Positions 21,787 through 34,574 of a stretch of 64,000 nt of DNA are shown piece after piece. This DNA is from Calycina herbarum (Eukaryota > Ascomycota > Leotiomycetes > Helotiales > Pezizellaceae). The stretch covers positions 682,001 to 746,000 of the forward strand of contig LLEY01000002.1 of NCBI GenBank assembly GCA_001414485.1, read 5' to 3'. A program made the position numbers and the translations under genes. Numbering within the stretch: position 1 is the stretch's first letter; each line of letters opens with the position of its first letter. The notes below the pieces were generated by a model, which was not told where the DNA came from, ran no database searches, and saw only the letters and a list, made by a program, of their open reading frames with translations.

Positions 21787-23637
21787 TTTTCAAACTTTTC
21801 AGCTCACATATTCTATGATGCCTATTTTTCTATTCGGTCTTTATTTCCACTGTTCACATGATTGAAAAGTTCTTCCATACACGTAAGAACATGTTACAAC
21901 TATACTATGACCTTCTTCTTGCGGTACATTGGTACCTAACTGATACCCAAAACCAAAAACCAACACTCAGCCTCCCGCAAAGCCCAAACCTTCTATACCC
22001 AGCTGGACCTTAGATTACTCACAGTCCCAGGTACTTCTCTCCCCTGTAATAAGTACTCACAGACATCTCTTTCACTCATCAAAAACAAAAAATCTCAAAG
22101 CCACGTACACCCACACGAAACCGCAATACCCAAAAGATCTCCCCCGCGCCACAAAAACTCAACTATATCTCAATTCATCACAACCGACGAGTTACAAGGC
22201 TCAGCATACCAAGCATTTCTCTCAAACAACTTAATGGATTTATTATGGAGTATAAGCAGTCATCAATTACTTGCATCGTACCTGCATCTGCAACATTTTC
22301 CTACTGTTGGATGTGTACAACCACACTTTGAAGAATCCCAGCACCCAAATTTGGAACCAACACACAGCCTCGATTTCATTCTAGATACGGAGGAGGACGG
22401 ATGTACATGAACTCTCTCACTTATCTCTTAAAATAAACATGCAGACTACAAGGAATGAATTTGACTTTGACTTCGAAAGCAAATGATTGTTCAGCCAAGG
22501 CGGATTCTGAAAACAATTTTCCCAAAGCCTTGAAGTTAAATCATCAATATCAAATTAATATCTCCACTCCCATCGTAATTTCCAGGGTGTCCTTCCAAAT
22601 CCAAGTATACCAACCAACTTTCTCGACCCTTTTTCACATATCATTTACTCCGTACTTGAAAATGGATCTTCAGCTCGCGTCGGATTTCCCAGCCTCCCGA
22701 ATTATTTTTTCAAGTAGTGCCGGTACTCGTAGTTCGTATTCGAAAAATCCTTCAATCCTTATCTCTACCCGTCATCACGTCAAAAACCAACAATCCACCT
22801 GCCCCCAACAGCGGTACCCCGCAATCCCTCTGGGGAAAAATAAGGCCGAGGAGACCGAGATGTTTACCTGCCCTCTGCACTCACTGAGAGAACTCTGTGA
22901 CTCTCCTCCCCAGGCTCGGGGAGAGATGTTTCAGTGGAGTGAGTTACTTTAGTTAGGTCACTCAAGACACTGCAAATTTTGCAGTCAGATTTTTGAATCA
23001 AGCCAATTCTCAGAATTAATTTCCTCCCAAGCTATCTACCATGCTACCTAAATCCTATCCCATAGTTCCGTCCTGCCCAGCATCATGAATCAACCAAGAA
23101 AGAAAGGAACCAGCTTTGCAGCCATATATATCTAAATAGCAAACACCAGGGAACCAAAGGAAAAAAGACATCAAAAAATAATTGGAGAATGTTTGAATGA
23201 AAAAACAAGGAGGAGCAATGCTCAACTCCACTGGTATATATATCGTGTCTCAAGTTTTTTTGAACTTCCTCTCTTCACCCCCATCCCATCCCATTTCTCT
23301 CCTCCCAAAGTTCCCCTCGGTTTCATATTCTTCGTCACCAAAAACGCCGGTTCAGTAAATGCCCAAACCCCCTTCGCTCCCAACCCTATGCTCCGAGAGA
23401 CCCGTGAAATATTACAATATGTGAGAGACAATAAAGAAAAAAGCTGTATGTCTGTGTCGTGGGTATCATATCCTTCCCTTCCCTCCCAATTCCCTTCCTT
23501 CCTATGCAACCGATGCATCCAAAAAAAGTAGTCCAAAAAAGATCCGTCTCCAGGAGTTCGCGTCGACACTTCCTGAGCGTAAATGAAAAGAATGTCTGTC
23601 GCGTCGTACTGTCCTCCTTCCACCCGGATGGGAAAAT

Positions 23638-25734
23638 CTAGATCAACAAGAAATCCCACCCCTTAGCAGCCATAACATCTCTCCAGGAGACATAGGTAGC
23701 CTCCCCACCCCCAGGGCTATACCGCCCATCATTATGCGCCCAAACCTCTCTCAACAGCGCAGCAACCCGTCCAAAACTCCCCAAGTTCGCAAGATCTCCC
23801 AATTGCGCAATCCTCTCCTCATAGAAAGAGCGGAACCCAGAGTTCGCAGTGGAAACCGAGCCACCGATGAGATAAACCCAAGAGAGGGAGCGGTCGAAAC
23901 CATTCATACCCGCTGGGATGAACTCCAAAGCCTGCGTCAACTTCTCCACCAGCGCCAAAACCTGCGGCTGCGAAGGATGGAAGCCCGGAACGAGAGAACA
24001 GAGATAGATGCGTGCCGCGATGCGGAAAGCAGTCGTCATATTCTTACTCAATTGTTTAGGGGAAAGCACACCATTTGAATTCCAAGGATACTTCGGTCCG
24101 CAATCTTCAATTTCCGTGAGGCCGATTCCATTCCCCAATCCCTCGATATGAAGGAAGAGTTGATCGTTATCCATGCCATCCTTTTTAAGAGCCTCGAGAC
24201 AGGCGATCTCGGAAATCAGGTACATGACTCTATCCTCGCACCCCATCAGTTCGCGTAGGCCGAGAGAGGAGTTGTGTGGGGATTGGTATTTCTCTCTGTA
24301 AGTGTGTGCAAACTTTGGTGACTTTCCCTGGATCGCGGATCCGAGGATGTCGATCATGGAGGTGAGAGTCATGTTAAATGGTTTTGTATCGTGGGACTCG
24401 AGGACTTTTCTGTCCAGGTCGAGTTTTTGGACGAGCTCGACGACGGCTTGGAAATGTTGGTGCCATGGGACGTCAGGCAGACAGTCCTCTGAGCGTCCGA
24501 CGGAGCATTGGAAGAATATCATTCCAAGTGTTGCCTCGAGGATGCCCTGATGGTCTGTATCCCGGTTTAGAGCCGTGCAAAGCTCGGAGATGGTCGCGTA
24601 ACGGTGGCGGACGATGTCATCGTCGATTTGGTCGCCTTGGACGTTCATTAGGGATTTGTAGTGTTGAGCGGAGATGCTGAGACAGCAGTGGAGGTAGGCT
24701 TTGTTGCTTTGCAGCGCGGGGAGGATGTAGTCTGATCGTGCGGAACCGTGCTGGTTTGTCTCGAGGATGGGGAAGATTGTTGGGAGGACGTCGGAGATGA
24801 AGTGGTCTAGGAGTCTTTGGTCGCTCTCGTCGAGCTCGATGGCCACTTGGCGGACTGTTGATGGTGGGCCGTGGGCGAAGTCGAACATGTTCATGTTCAG
24901 GGTCTCCTCTGCTAGTGATTCTCTTCGGCTATCGTATAGTCCATCCCATCCGTTTTCTGCTGGGTATGATGGAAGCATCTGCTCTGGTGGTGGTGGTGGG
25001 TGGAATGTGCTGAATGTTGAGATGGTTGATTCGCGTCGAGTTGGGATATCGTTGACAAACATTTGTCTTTCAGTCTTGACATCGATCTCATAAGGAGAGA
25101 ATTCGTGGTATGTGTTAGCGAATTGCGAATGCGACAAGTGCATTTGAGCGTTGTATGCTGTGTAGTCTGCAATATTTGGCTGTGAGTTGAAGTCGAAGAG
25201 AGAAGAGTCGATTGAAGCTGATCGAGTACGATCCAAAGGATCTGTGAAAGTTGCTGATGTAGGTAACGAATGTGAAAGTCCGGGTGGAGAATCTGGACCA
25301 GGTGCCATAACTTGGTTGGTGGTGGTGTTTGTCTTTTCCGACAACTTCTTTCGCTTGATGATCATCTTGATGTTATCTTTTTGGCACCGGCGTTGATCGT
25401 TGTTGCTCCACCACATTGGTCTCTTGTACTCGCATCGAAGGCCAAGGTGTTTGCATGCGGTACAGCTTGGAGAACCCTCATCACACTTCTTTCGTCGAAG
25501 TCTGCATGTATAGCAGCCTTTTCACATGAGTTAGTCGATGACAACCGAGAAGCGACAGTTACCCGTCGAGTAACAATAGAACGTACCTGTTCGAGATCTT
25601 CGGTGCATCTGCATCTTGCTTTTGGGAGCGGGATTGGAGTTTGCCTTGGAAGCGGGCTTTTGTTTTGGTTGAGAGACCGCCATTGTGACGTTTGATCTAT
25701 TCAATTGCTGCGAGTTGGGGGGTTGAGTAGACAT
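23638..25734 (-). CDS. Zn2Cys6 fungal transcription factor, second
   Basis: Two exons (25734-25587, 25517-23638; 69-nt GTACGT-AG intron with CTAAC branch) give 675 aa. The cluster follows the intron: 'CYTCRLRRKKC' then 'CTACKHLGLRCEYKRPMWW', C-x2-C-x6-C-x6-C-x2-C-x6-C, with the basic 'RLRRKK' linker. A lysine-rich stretch (IKMIIKRKKLSEKTN) follows, then a long low-complexity proline/serine region with PPPPPEQ (about residues 175-190). From about residue 250 the helical fungal-specific regulatory domain begins (LDESDQRLLDHFISDVLP). The N-terminus holds glutamine/lysine-rich sequence. The start at 25734 is a choice: in-frame ATGs at 25770 and 25683 are also possible. Targets are unknown. It is divergent from the SAM-PH gene but more than 6 kb away. 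Confidence 0.9.
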
Positions 25735-28700
25735 TTGTACCTGGCAGGTGATGGTGGGGGCTCGGACCAAGTGTGGAGTCGAGTCGAAAGTGCACTGTGT
25801 GTGGTGCGGTCCTATAGTGCGATATTGCGGCGATGAGTGACTGGGATGTGCGGCGAAGGCTATTGGCGAGACCGGGGACTGATTAAATTATTAATAATGA
25901 GCGACGGGTCAAAGCAAGTCCAGCTATGCTTTGGAAATGGGCGAGGCGGAGTTGGAGAGAGGGGGGTTGAGTATGATGTGCGACTAGGAGAGAGAGAGAG
26001 GGTGAGAGAGTGAAGACGAGGATACACGCTTGTTGACTTTGATTCTCGCAATGGTCAAGATAATGGATGTTGGATGCGTACCTGCCGTCTATATATGAAG
26101 ACATCGTGAGCGACCGGTGTGTGGCCTCGATATTTCGAGATTCTATTTTGGGCGACCTATTGGAGTTGTGCTATTCCTGCCCAGTACCCAGGCTAGACCT
26201 CCCGTGCTAGGCCGCTGGCGACTAAGGACATATGCACACGTGCGGCTAGAGGACAAGAGGGCGGGCGTTCATACGGGAGAACAAGCAGGGGAGGTGAGAA
26301 CAAGGCATGGGTGAGCGACGGGGGGGAGGGAAAACAGGGGGGAGGGCAGATGCAGATGCAAGACGACACAATGCAGTTGCCGGGGGTGGGTGGTACAGAT
26401 GAAAAGCCCATCAGAGGAACCTTGGGAGACAAGGAGGACGAGAGTGGGGTCATGCTGGGGATGGTGCCCACTTGGGTAACTTGCTGGAGCTCTCCCTATC
26501 CCACTCGGATGACTTTGGACTAGGAGATAGCCCCTGGTCTCTTGTATTTGGTTATTGTAACCGTTAACCACTTGGAATGATATCTCGCTTGGTACAAGAA
26601 CGACCAGTGACAAGGTTTTTGAAAGGAAAGCTCCCCACTTATGGATGGCATATACCTGAGAAGTAATATGTACAATTGCAAGGGAAAGCAGCCACACAAA
26701 GCAGACGATATAGCAAGCACCCACTCGGGACAGCACTTACAGACTCATAGCACCATTTGGGACAACGTTCACATCATCACTGCACCCACTTGTGACAGCA
26801 GTCATAGTCCAATACTCCGTCCCCATTCAGAAAGAAATCTTCAGCTAGGACAACATACTCATGAGACTTTTCCCAAAAACCCACTTGGGTAATTTTACTT
26901 TAAAGATAGAACGAGAAATTGACAACCAGTGACGAACTGGTCGCGGCCAGTAACGGCCTTCCATTAAGAGTCCGTCGTTTCCGTGGCCCTGGTGCTCGTA
27001 CTGAAATGCGTAACTGTTTCTAGAGACGATGGACCAATAGGGCCCCACGAGCAGCCCCCATCTCCAAATTTGATATTCCAGGGTCCCCCCTCCTCGACTC
27101 CGGGAAGGGAAGGCAGGATGGGGATGGGGGCATTGGTGGTTGCCAACTGGCTGTTAGTGGCCTTGCTGGGCAGAGAGACAGCCAGTGAAGAGGCTGGTCT
27201 CAATTGTGGTAGCTATTTTCGCGAGGCGCCTCATGCAGCTTGTGCCCAACCGCCCCGCCCCCGACCGCTGTCATTGGACATCAATACCTGCCGTGCAGAT
27301 GAAAGTGGATCCCAAAGGGGCCAGATGGAGGAATAGAAGTGCAAGAACTGTGAGAGGAATGCTGCCAAAAGAAGACCAGGATTTGCTCTTCCCTCCGGCT
27401 CCTATGCGGCTGTTGGGCTTAGCCTCGTCCTCCTCGCTTGATCAATCGATGCCAGCTTCCCTCGTCTGATTCCTTTCTGCCAAGGGCCCCTGGCAGCAGT
27501 TGAGCAGAACATGGAGATGAACAGGACAATCATAAGCAAAAACATGAAGGTGTGGTGGATGCAAAGTAAAATGGAGGGTTGAGGGTTGAGGGGACGACCC
27601 TAGGAAAAAGTCAGTCAGGGAAGGGGGGAAAGTGGTCTATGCTCTCTGCAGGACAATCCAATTGTCTGCCCCGCTGCACCTCGATACTCGATACTCGATA
27701 GCACGAGCCGAGAGAGACCTGACCTCGACTTCCCAAGATGGGCTTGCAGGCTTGCAGGCTTGCAGCTGGCCGGCAAAGCTAGCTACCCAAGCTACCCGTA
27801 CCCGGTCGGCAATACGCTTACTGACTTACACCCTCAATATTTGACGCGCCGTTCTGACTTCTGACCTGCATATTCGTCAATTGTCTTCTCGAACCTGTGG
27901 AACCGTGTTCGCATGGCAAGCGCAACGACAAAAAACGGTCGAACCTCAACCTCATGGCATGGTTCAGCATGGAAAAAGCATCTACTCACTGCGACTCGAT
28001 GTGCCATCTTAATTCTGTCGTGCGCTGTTTCGCTGCTGGCGCTTTGCACGCGGTCTGCCTCACCGCAGTGCCGCAAGTATGATCAATGCCGTGGATGTCG
28101 TCGATCTCTTCATGCCGAAGGGCCGAGCACCCATTTCTGATTGACTGATTCCCACCGGGTTTTTGGTAGCTCATTTCATTTTTGCTTGCAATGAGCCCTG
28201 AACGTGGGGAAACTGAACTGTTTGCGGTGCCGAGCTGACTGATAGACAGAATCGGGGAAGCGAGGAGAAGCAGGTATTCCACATCTTTTTGGTGGACACA
28301 AGCCATCTCTCCCAATCCTCTGCTCTGCTTCCATTCTCTTCTCGATGTTCTCCCTCGTGATATGAACAGAAAACCCGGGCAGTCGGCGGTGTGCAAGCCG
28401 TGGCACCAAATGGCTCAAAAGGGCAATACCAGAGACTTCGAATTTCCTTGATTCCACGAATGACGGGTCCCTGAAGGGCGGTCTGGCGAGGATTGGCCAC
28501 CGCCCAGCCAGTCAAGAGAGTCGAATTCGAGGGCTTTTCCCGGGTGCCACCGACGACCACGACACTCCATCTTCTCAGGGCATGGCAGCCACGAAAGAGG
28601 TGTCGGACGAGGGTGTTCAGAGGGTACCAGCAAGGCTGGCAGCAGAATAAATGGTGTGGCAGCGCGTGATGTGGGCATGAGTGGTCGAGAGAGGACGTCG

Positions 28701-31700
28701 TGATTGAGCTGCATGGTGGGTCAAGCCGAGAAATAGGCTTGGTTGGTTCCCGTCTCCCGTGCTAGGGTTCGACTGGCCGTGCATCTGCGGGGTTGAGCTT
28801 GCTGCAGGAAGCTAACTGTACTATCCTAGCCCATATCCTGATGTAAATACTACCTGGCCCTGGCACGAACATCAACATCCTCGTCCTCCCCCCTGAGGCC
28901 GGTCTCGCTAATTCCCTAGTCGCTTCCCGCCTCTAAATTTCTTGCATAATCAGCGATAACGAAGGGGTGTGCCCTGATGTCGCACTCGACAAGGTCCGCT
29001 CAGACCTTTTGGATATTTAAAGAAACATAATTGCGCCGAATCGGGACACTTAACCAACATTGGACCCCAGGAAGCAAATATTGATTGCTAATTTGGTCTC
29101 AATTCCTGTGCCCCAGAAAGGGCCCATTGACGGTTAACCGCCCGATTCAGTTCTATTTTGGGGCCATTACACCGAAACAATGTTGGCTAATTATTGATCT
29201 TTCTTCATCGCATCTTCTCTTTTCGTCACGAGCTCGTCAGAAGTCGTCACGCCTTCCGACTCTCCATCTCTTCCTTCAACCCCCACATTCGAGGTGTTCA
29301 TTCCGTGTTCACAGCTCGAGATTTCTGCAGGCATCGTTCCGGGCGAGCTCCCGCTTCGCTTCACCTGCTTCACCTCGTCATCTCATGCTATTATCCATCA
29401 TATTATGCTCGTCAGGGATATTGAGTAGCTTGGTTGAAAGGCTTTGTGATTTTCGCTGCATTGAGCATTTCCTCATCTCGCGGGTGCGGATCATAAGTGA
29501 TAGACATCGCGATGCGACCTCCACCAAGGGGCTATGTTACTTGGTGATATGATAACGTTAACCTCAAGCAGGGAATATCATCATATAATTCCCCCAAGCT
29601 AATCTCATACTTATCAGCTAAGGCTTTCTCTCCCCCGCGATAACTTGCTCACGACTCAGCATCGATCGGGTTATCGTAATCTGATTGATTGCGATTGCGT
29701 TGCATAGCGGCTCTCTACCCCGCCGTTGGTGAACCGTCGCATCTCCCGTGTCCGCCTGTCCCGATCAACAACGTTTTGTTCAACCACGCCACTCTGATAG
29801 TTGTCTTGTCTAGATTGGCATTTCAATGCGACGGTGAGGATGTGGAACCAGTCGTCACGACTTTCGTTCAAATTTCTGCCACCATCATTTGCGAGAGTGG
29901 AGACGCAAGTTCCCGTTTCTCCTCGTTCCACATTGGGCTTTGTTGGGTTTCTGGGAAAATTGTGCTTCAACGACGACCGATTCGACACAGGAAAAACTCC
30001 ATCGTGATGCCATCATTTGTCTCGCTCCTTTCGCATCTGCAACCCGACCAGCTTCGGACCTTCTTCCTCCCAAGTTGACCTGTCTCATGGAAACAATTGA
30101 ACCATTGTGACTCGAGGGTGGGCATCTCGCAGGAAAATTCAGTCATGTGAGGAGGGTGTGAGTGCTTCTTTGCAAAACCATTGGTTCGAGGGGAGAGTTG
30201 GTTGTTGAGAAACCCGTTAAAATGGCGGAGTAATGTCGCACGACGAACTGGACTCGTCCACTGGTGCTGGTAAGGTTTGGAAGGATGCCATTTGTAGCCA
30301 ATACATAGGGAATTGCGGAAAGAGACGGCCCAGGGAGAAAGTCACGCGAACTCAGTACCCCTCAGCTATCAATGTCAATTTCCTCGTATCAGAACCTCAT
30401 TGCGACGTTTGACGAAATCGTTGGCCGTGGAAAAGAGATTTCAAAGCGTGTGATGTTGCAAATCTCTTTTTCAGACGGAAGTTCGAGTCGAATTATTGAG
30501 AAAGTAGCTTGATAATTCCCAAGCCTTCTCATGCAGTGAGGTCTAGTCGGTCGAGTAAGGAAGGCGTCTTAGTGCCACTACGCAGCATTCGCCTACCTCA
30601 CCCGGCTTGTCTATCCACTGAGATGGGGGCGGGACGGGGAAGAATGGGAATATGCGATGCCATCAGGACCATCACGGCACAGTGCGTGCATCCGTACGGA
30701 GGTGCATGTTGGAGGATGTTGGATAAAGGTGTAACCTGGGTAACGATAGGTAGGATGGGGAGCAGAGCTCACGAAATGCATATGTATGTCAAAGATATGG
30801 GATGCGATTGCTCTGTGCCTGTTTATTGCGGAGAAGGAAAGTCGTTGTAGAGGCGTAGCTCCGGCTCGAGCCGTGGGGTGCGATCCCTGAATTGTTGTTG
30901 CAAAGCTCCAAGCTCCATCTTTTTCCCCAGCACTCGGGACGGAGTATTATGCTGGGAGAATTAGCACTCCCGTGGCCGTCGCGTAGCCGTTAACTGCTAA
31001 TTTTCACGGTCCTTCCAGCGACTATCACGATCGATGGACGGCAAAGAGGTGTTCATGATGGCTAGTTTAGAGTGTGAGTGCATTCTCAGCGCACAATTAG
31101 CCGAGTACGGGGATATCGAATCGATCTCACGAACCCCTCCTTAATGGACGGGCCGAAAGAGATGCTCGCGTCCCGTTGCTCCGGAATAATTCTCGAGTCG
31201 TTATTGTGTTGAGAAAGGATTTGGGCTTCCGTGAGATCTAGTTCGAGTCTAGATGGTGGAGGCATTGACGAATGGGAGTAGCCTGCGAGTAGGTAGGGCG
31301 CGTAAAAGTCGATAGTGCCCCGCTATTCCTGGACGATGACCAATGAAGCCACCATCAAGGACTGGGCTCAAAAGTGTACAGGGTAACTTGGCCTCAGGAT
31401 TGGCTGAGGTGATGATCCGGAATAGAAACAGACTCGAATCCTCTGCAGCCGACGACGGCCTTGATGGAGGATTGGCAGCCAGAACCCAATCGGGGGGCCA
31501 TACAACATGGGGGTCCAGTCCGTATTGATCCATTTTTGCAAGAGTCAGCAACAGCAAAATTCGACTCTGCACTGCTTTCTCTGCAGCAAAAACTCGCTCT
31601 TGGTGGCTTCCGGCCCATATCCTGCCCTCTCTTCCCCCCGCTCCTCAGCAACCCAACCGACAGCGACCGCTTCGCTAGCCAACCGAACCCCCCTGAATGC

Positions 31701-32181
31701 CGCGCACTCGAGCCAGTCCCAGCCCAGCCCGTCCTGAATAGTCACACAACGGGCAATCCTCATGCAGAACATGCCCTTCGGAAAGCACTGATCACAGTGC
31801 AGTGAGTTCTTCCCTTCCTTTACCGGCATATGCTGGCCTATGGCGCTTTGACGGTGAAGCCCACGATCACCATCCATCACTCTACATATACTCCCGTAGC
31901 CGCCGCTGGATTTCAATCCCTTTTTCTCGTGATGCTTCTGCTCTTTTCTGTCGTGCACCCATTTTGATTACCAGCGATTTCCTATCTCATGCTCATATCA
32001 TCATACCCAGCGTCATACATCATAACATAGAAACCACCGGCAACGGTACTGCTACAATTGTAGCGATCCCCTCACTCATAAAGATACCCCACCCTCCAGA
32101 GACCAGCAGGATGGTACGATAACCACTCCCCCTGAACGACCTGCTTACTCGACCGAGTACTAACAACCACAACAGTCTGCA
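25735..32181. other. 6.4-kb divergent interval without a firm gene
   Basis: GC-balanced DNA between the start of the Zn2Cys6 gene (-) and the start of the SAM-PH gene (+). Many frames are open by chance but none has a motif or plausible intron-joined neighbour. It contains short tandem repeats (for example 27742-27765) and recurring 'CCCACTTGGGTAA' near 26471 and 26878. Pyrimidine-rich sequence and possible leader exons of the SAM-PH gene probably occupy the last few hundred bases. Confidence 0.4.
27742..27765. repeat. Three tandem copies of an 8-bp unit
   Basis: GCTTGCAG is repeated exactly three times, about 50 bp after another short tandem repeat of TACTCGA near 27682-27700. Both are in non-coding sequence. 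Confidence 0.85.
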
Positions 32182-34574
32182 ATGTCACCAATGAGTTTTG
32201 ACCCGAGGGTCGAAATGTTCCAGAAGGGCCAGCCCACAGATTCATTCTTTAACATGAAGGCGCTGGCGCCGCGAAAAGAGCGACCAATGTCAGAAGCCAC
32301 CGAAATGTTCGATACCGACTTTGAGGATGATGATAGTGATATCGAAGAAGAGAACTCGCCTCGCCTGAGTTTAAACTCGGTAAGTGGTCGCAATCGCATT
32401 CATTGTTGCATCTGCTAATATTAGGATAGACCGGACGAAGGAGTGAAACCACATTATCCTCTTTTGAGGAAGTACGAACACCAGACTCGAACGAATTTAG
32501 AGGATTTAACTTCGACTTATCGATGCCAAAGAAACCAGTGGAAGGACCAAGAGGACCACATCTTTTCCGAAGCTCGGTAGATTCTTCCCTCACTTCAGAC
32601 GACCAGTATGTCTTAGCGATGTCCCCAATGACACCTAGGCCCTCGGATACACAAATAGCAGCATTAGACGCACCCCGAGTTCCACAAATACCACAACAGC
32701 ATCGCCACCTCAGCTCGTTGACCAATGCTGTCGGACACTTGAATGAACGCGAAGTGGCTTCATGGTCACCAAGAGAAGTCGCAAACTGGATGGCCGATGC
32801 CGGGTTCGATCCCTCAATCGTGGAGAAGTTTGAAGAAAACGATATATCCGGTGCGATATTGATTACGTTGAAATTTGAAGATTTAAGAGAACTTGATATT
32901 CAATCCTTTGGGCAGCGAACAAAGGTGTGGAACGAGATACATATCCTGAGAGGTAGTGCACCTAGCACACCAAAGCCACCGACTCCAATTGAGGAAGTGG
33001 CTTCTCCGTGTGTCGAAACCCGACGACCATCAAGACAAGATTCGCGAAGTGGACGAGACAAACTGCGATTGGATTGCCAAACAGACGATCGCCCAAGTCG
33101 TACCACTTCTCGCAGGAGACCAAAGAGAGATGTAATAACACCATTGGAGTCCGTCTCCATTGTTGGCATCGAACAACTCATTCCAAAACCACACAAATGC
33201 TCAAAAGGCGAGAACTGCTCAAAATGGAGAAAACAACAACGATTAATAGAAAGCTTCAAGAACGAACACCCGGTCAGTCCAGAAGGCGGAGCTATTTGGG
33301 TTGCAGGCGATCCAGGAAATGCTCTCACTGCAGACGCCGTCGACCAAGCCACTCGCCCAATATCAGACGCAGTTCCCTCTGTCGTCGCTTCATCTGATGT
33401 TCTCGGTCCTGGTCCAATTCCTCAGTTCAACCACTTGGAAGAAGCCAGCCTCCGAAATGTTCAATCCCGCGATCCTCAAGATAACGTCAAGCAATTCATC
33501 CAGTTCCAACATATGGATCCTCGCCAGATGGAATTCTCATCCGAGGAACCACCAACTCCTCCATACGAAATGTTCCCCAAGCTACAAGGACCACACACCG
33601 GACTTCGAGGACTTCCAAGACTCGCAATTCCACCACCTCGCCCTGATCCTGCTCCACGATCCGCAAGTGCCAATGCCTTCTCTCCATACAGAATGAACAG
33701 AGCAGAAGCCATGTCCCCCGAGCTCCGCAACGTAACTCAATCCCCAGCAACCCTTTACCGCTTCGGAACTCCCTTCTCAGAGATGGATATCCCAGTGACA
33801 ACAGTCAATCTGGGGCCTGTCGCACGAGAAGCCTCTCAATCCGTCCCACCAAACATGTCCTACCGCAACGCACCCACACCCCCAGTACGAACGCAATCCC
33901 GCTCCTCAGCTCGTCGTCCCTCCCTCGTGCCTTCAATGCCTCGTGTAGATGAGAACACCTCCACCGCAAATGCACGCCGATCCCCAACCCAAATACACAC
34001 CGCTGTTCCACCACCGATGACACATGCCAACACCTGGTCTACCCCCGTGACCGCCATTCGCGCCAGCGACGACCTCTCCCACGCAGGCTGGATGCGAAAG
34101 CGCAAGACGAAGATGCTACGTCACGAGTGGCATGAGCATCACTTCACATTGAAAGGTACCCGCCTCGCCATGCACAAAGACTCCTCGGCTTTGGAAACCC
34201 TCGAGTACATAGACGTGGACGACTACGCCATCGCCTGTTCCTCGCTCGCCTCTGGCTCCAAACTCAACGCCGCATTCAAAGCCATGTCCATCTCGCGCGG
34301 TGACAAATCCAAGAAGGACGAAGCAGCGTTTAGTTTCCAACTCATCCCCGCAGCCATCGAAAAGGGTGTTCGCCTAAGAAAGCGCGAGAGCACCATGGCG
34401 GCAAGTTCGTTGGGTAATAAGGAAGAGGGCAAGGCGGCGGGGAACAAGACGCATTATTTCGCGGTTAAGAGTCGGGATGAGAGGATTGATTGGATGAGGG
34501 AGTTGATGCTTGCTAAGGCTTTGAAGCAAAAGAGTGATGGGTTTGAGATTAATGTTAATGGGAATATGATTTAA
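32182..34574 (+). CDS. SAM and PH domain protein, Boi-like polarity factor
   Basis: Two exons (32182-32379, 32430-34574; 50-nt GTAAGT-TAG intron with CTAAT branch) give 780 aa. A SAM domain lies at about residues 174-241 ('SWSPREVANWMADAGFDPS' to 'VWNEIHILRG'). The centre is long, disordered and proline/serine-rich with 'PPTPPYEM'-type stretches. The C-terminal PH domain (about 613-770) starts 'HAGWMRKRKTKMLRHEWHEH' and ends with 'THYFAVKSRDERIDWMRELM', including the conserved tryptophan of the last PH helix. The order SAM then PH resembles yeast Boi1/Boi2, which bind membrane lipids and polarity GTPase partners at growth sites; the SH3 domain of the yeast proteins is not seen. It likely acts at the hyphal tip or septum (inference from family). 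The acceptor at 32429 rather than the nearer AG at 32424 is chosen because only it keeps the frame. Confidence 0.9.

Larger units (their letters stand above)
19745..23637. other. Long interval without a firm gene
   Basis: About 3.9 kb between two - strand genes. It holds the small reading frame at 20652-21047 and the 16-bp triple repeat at 21739-21786, both listed separately. Other frames (for example 22455-22952) lack motifs and have composition typical of non-coding DNA. The part next to 19745 is probably the promoter of the membrane protein gene; the part next to 23637 is the 3' region of the Zn2Cys6 gene. Confidence 0.4.

Noticed and set aside
22455..22952. 165-codon open frame on the + strand
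   Set aside because: No motif, no plausible partner exon, and composition of AT-rich non-coding DNA.
31210..31260. Possible tRNA B-box (AGTTCGAGTCT)
   Set aside because: No A-box at the right distance and no cloverleaf can be drawn.
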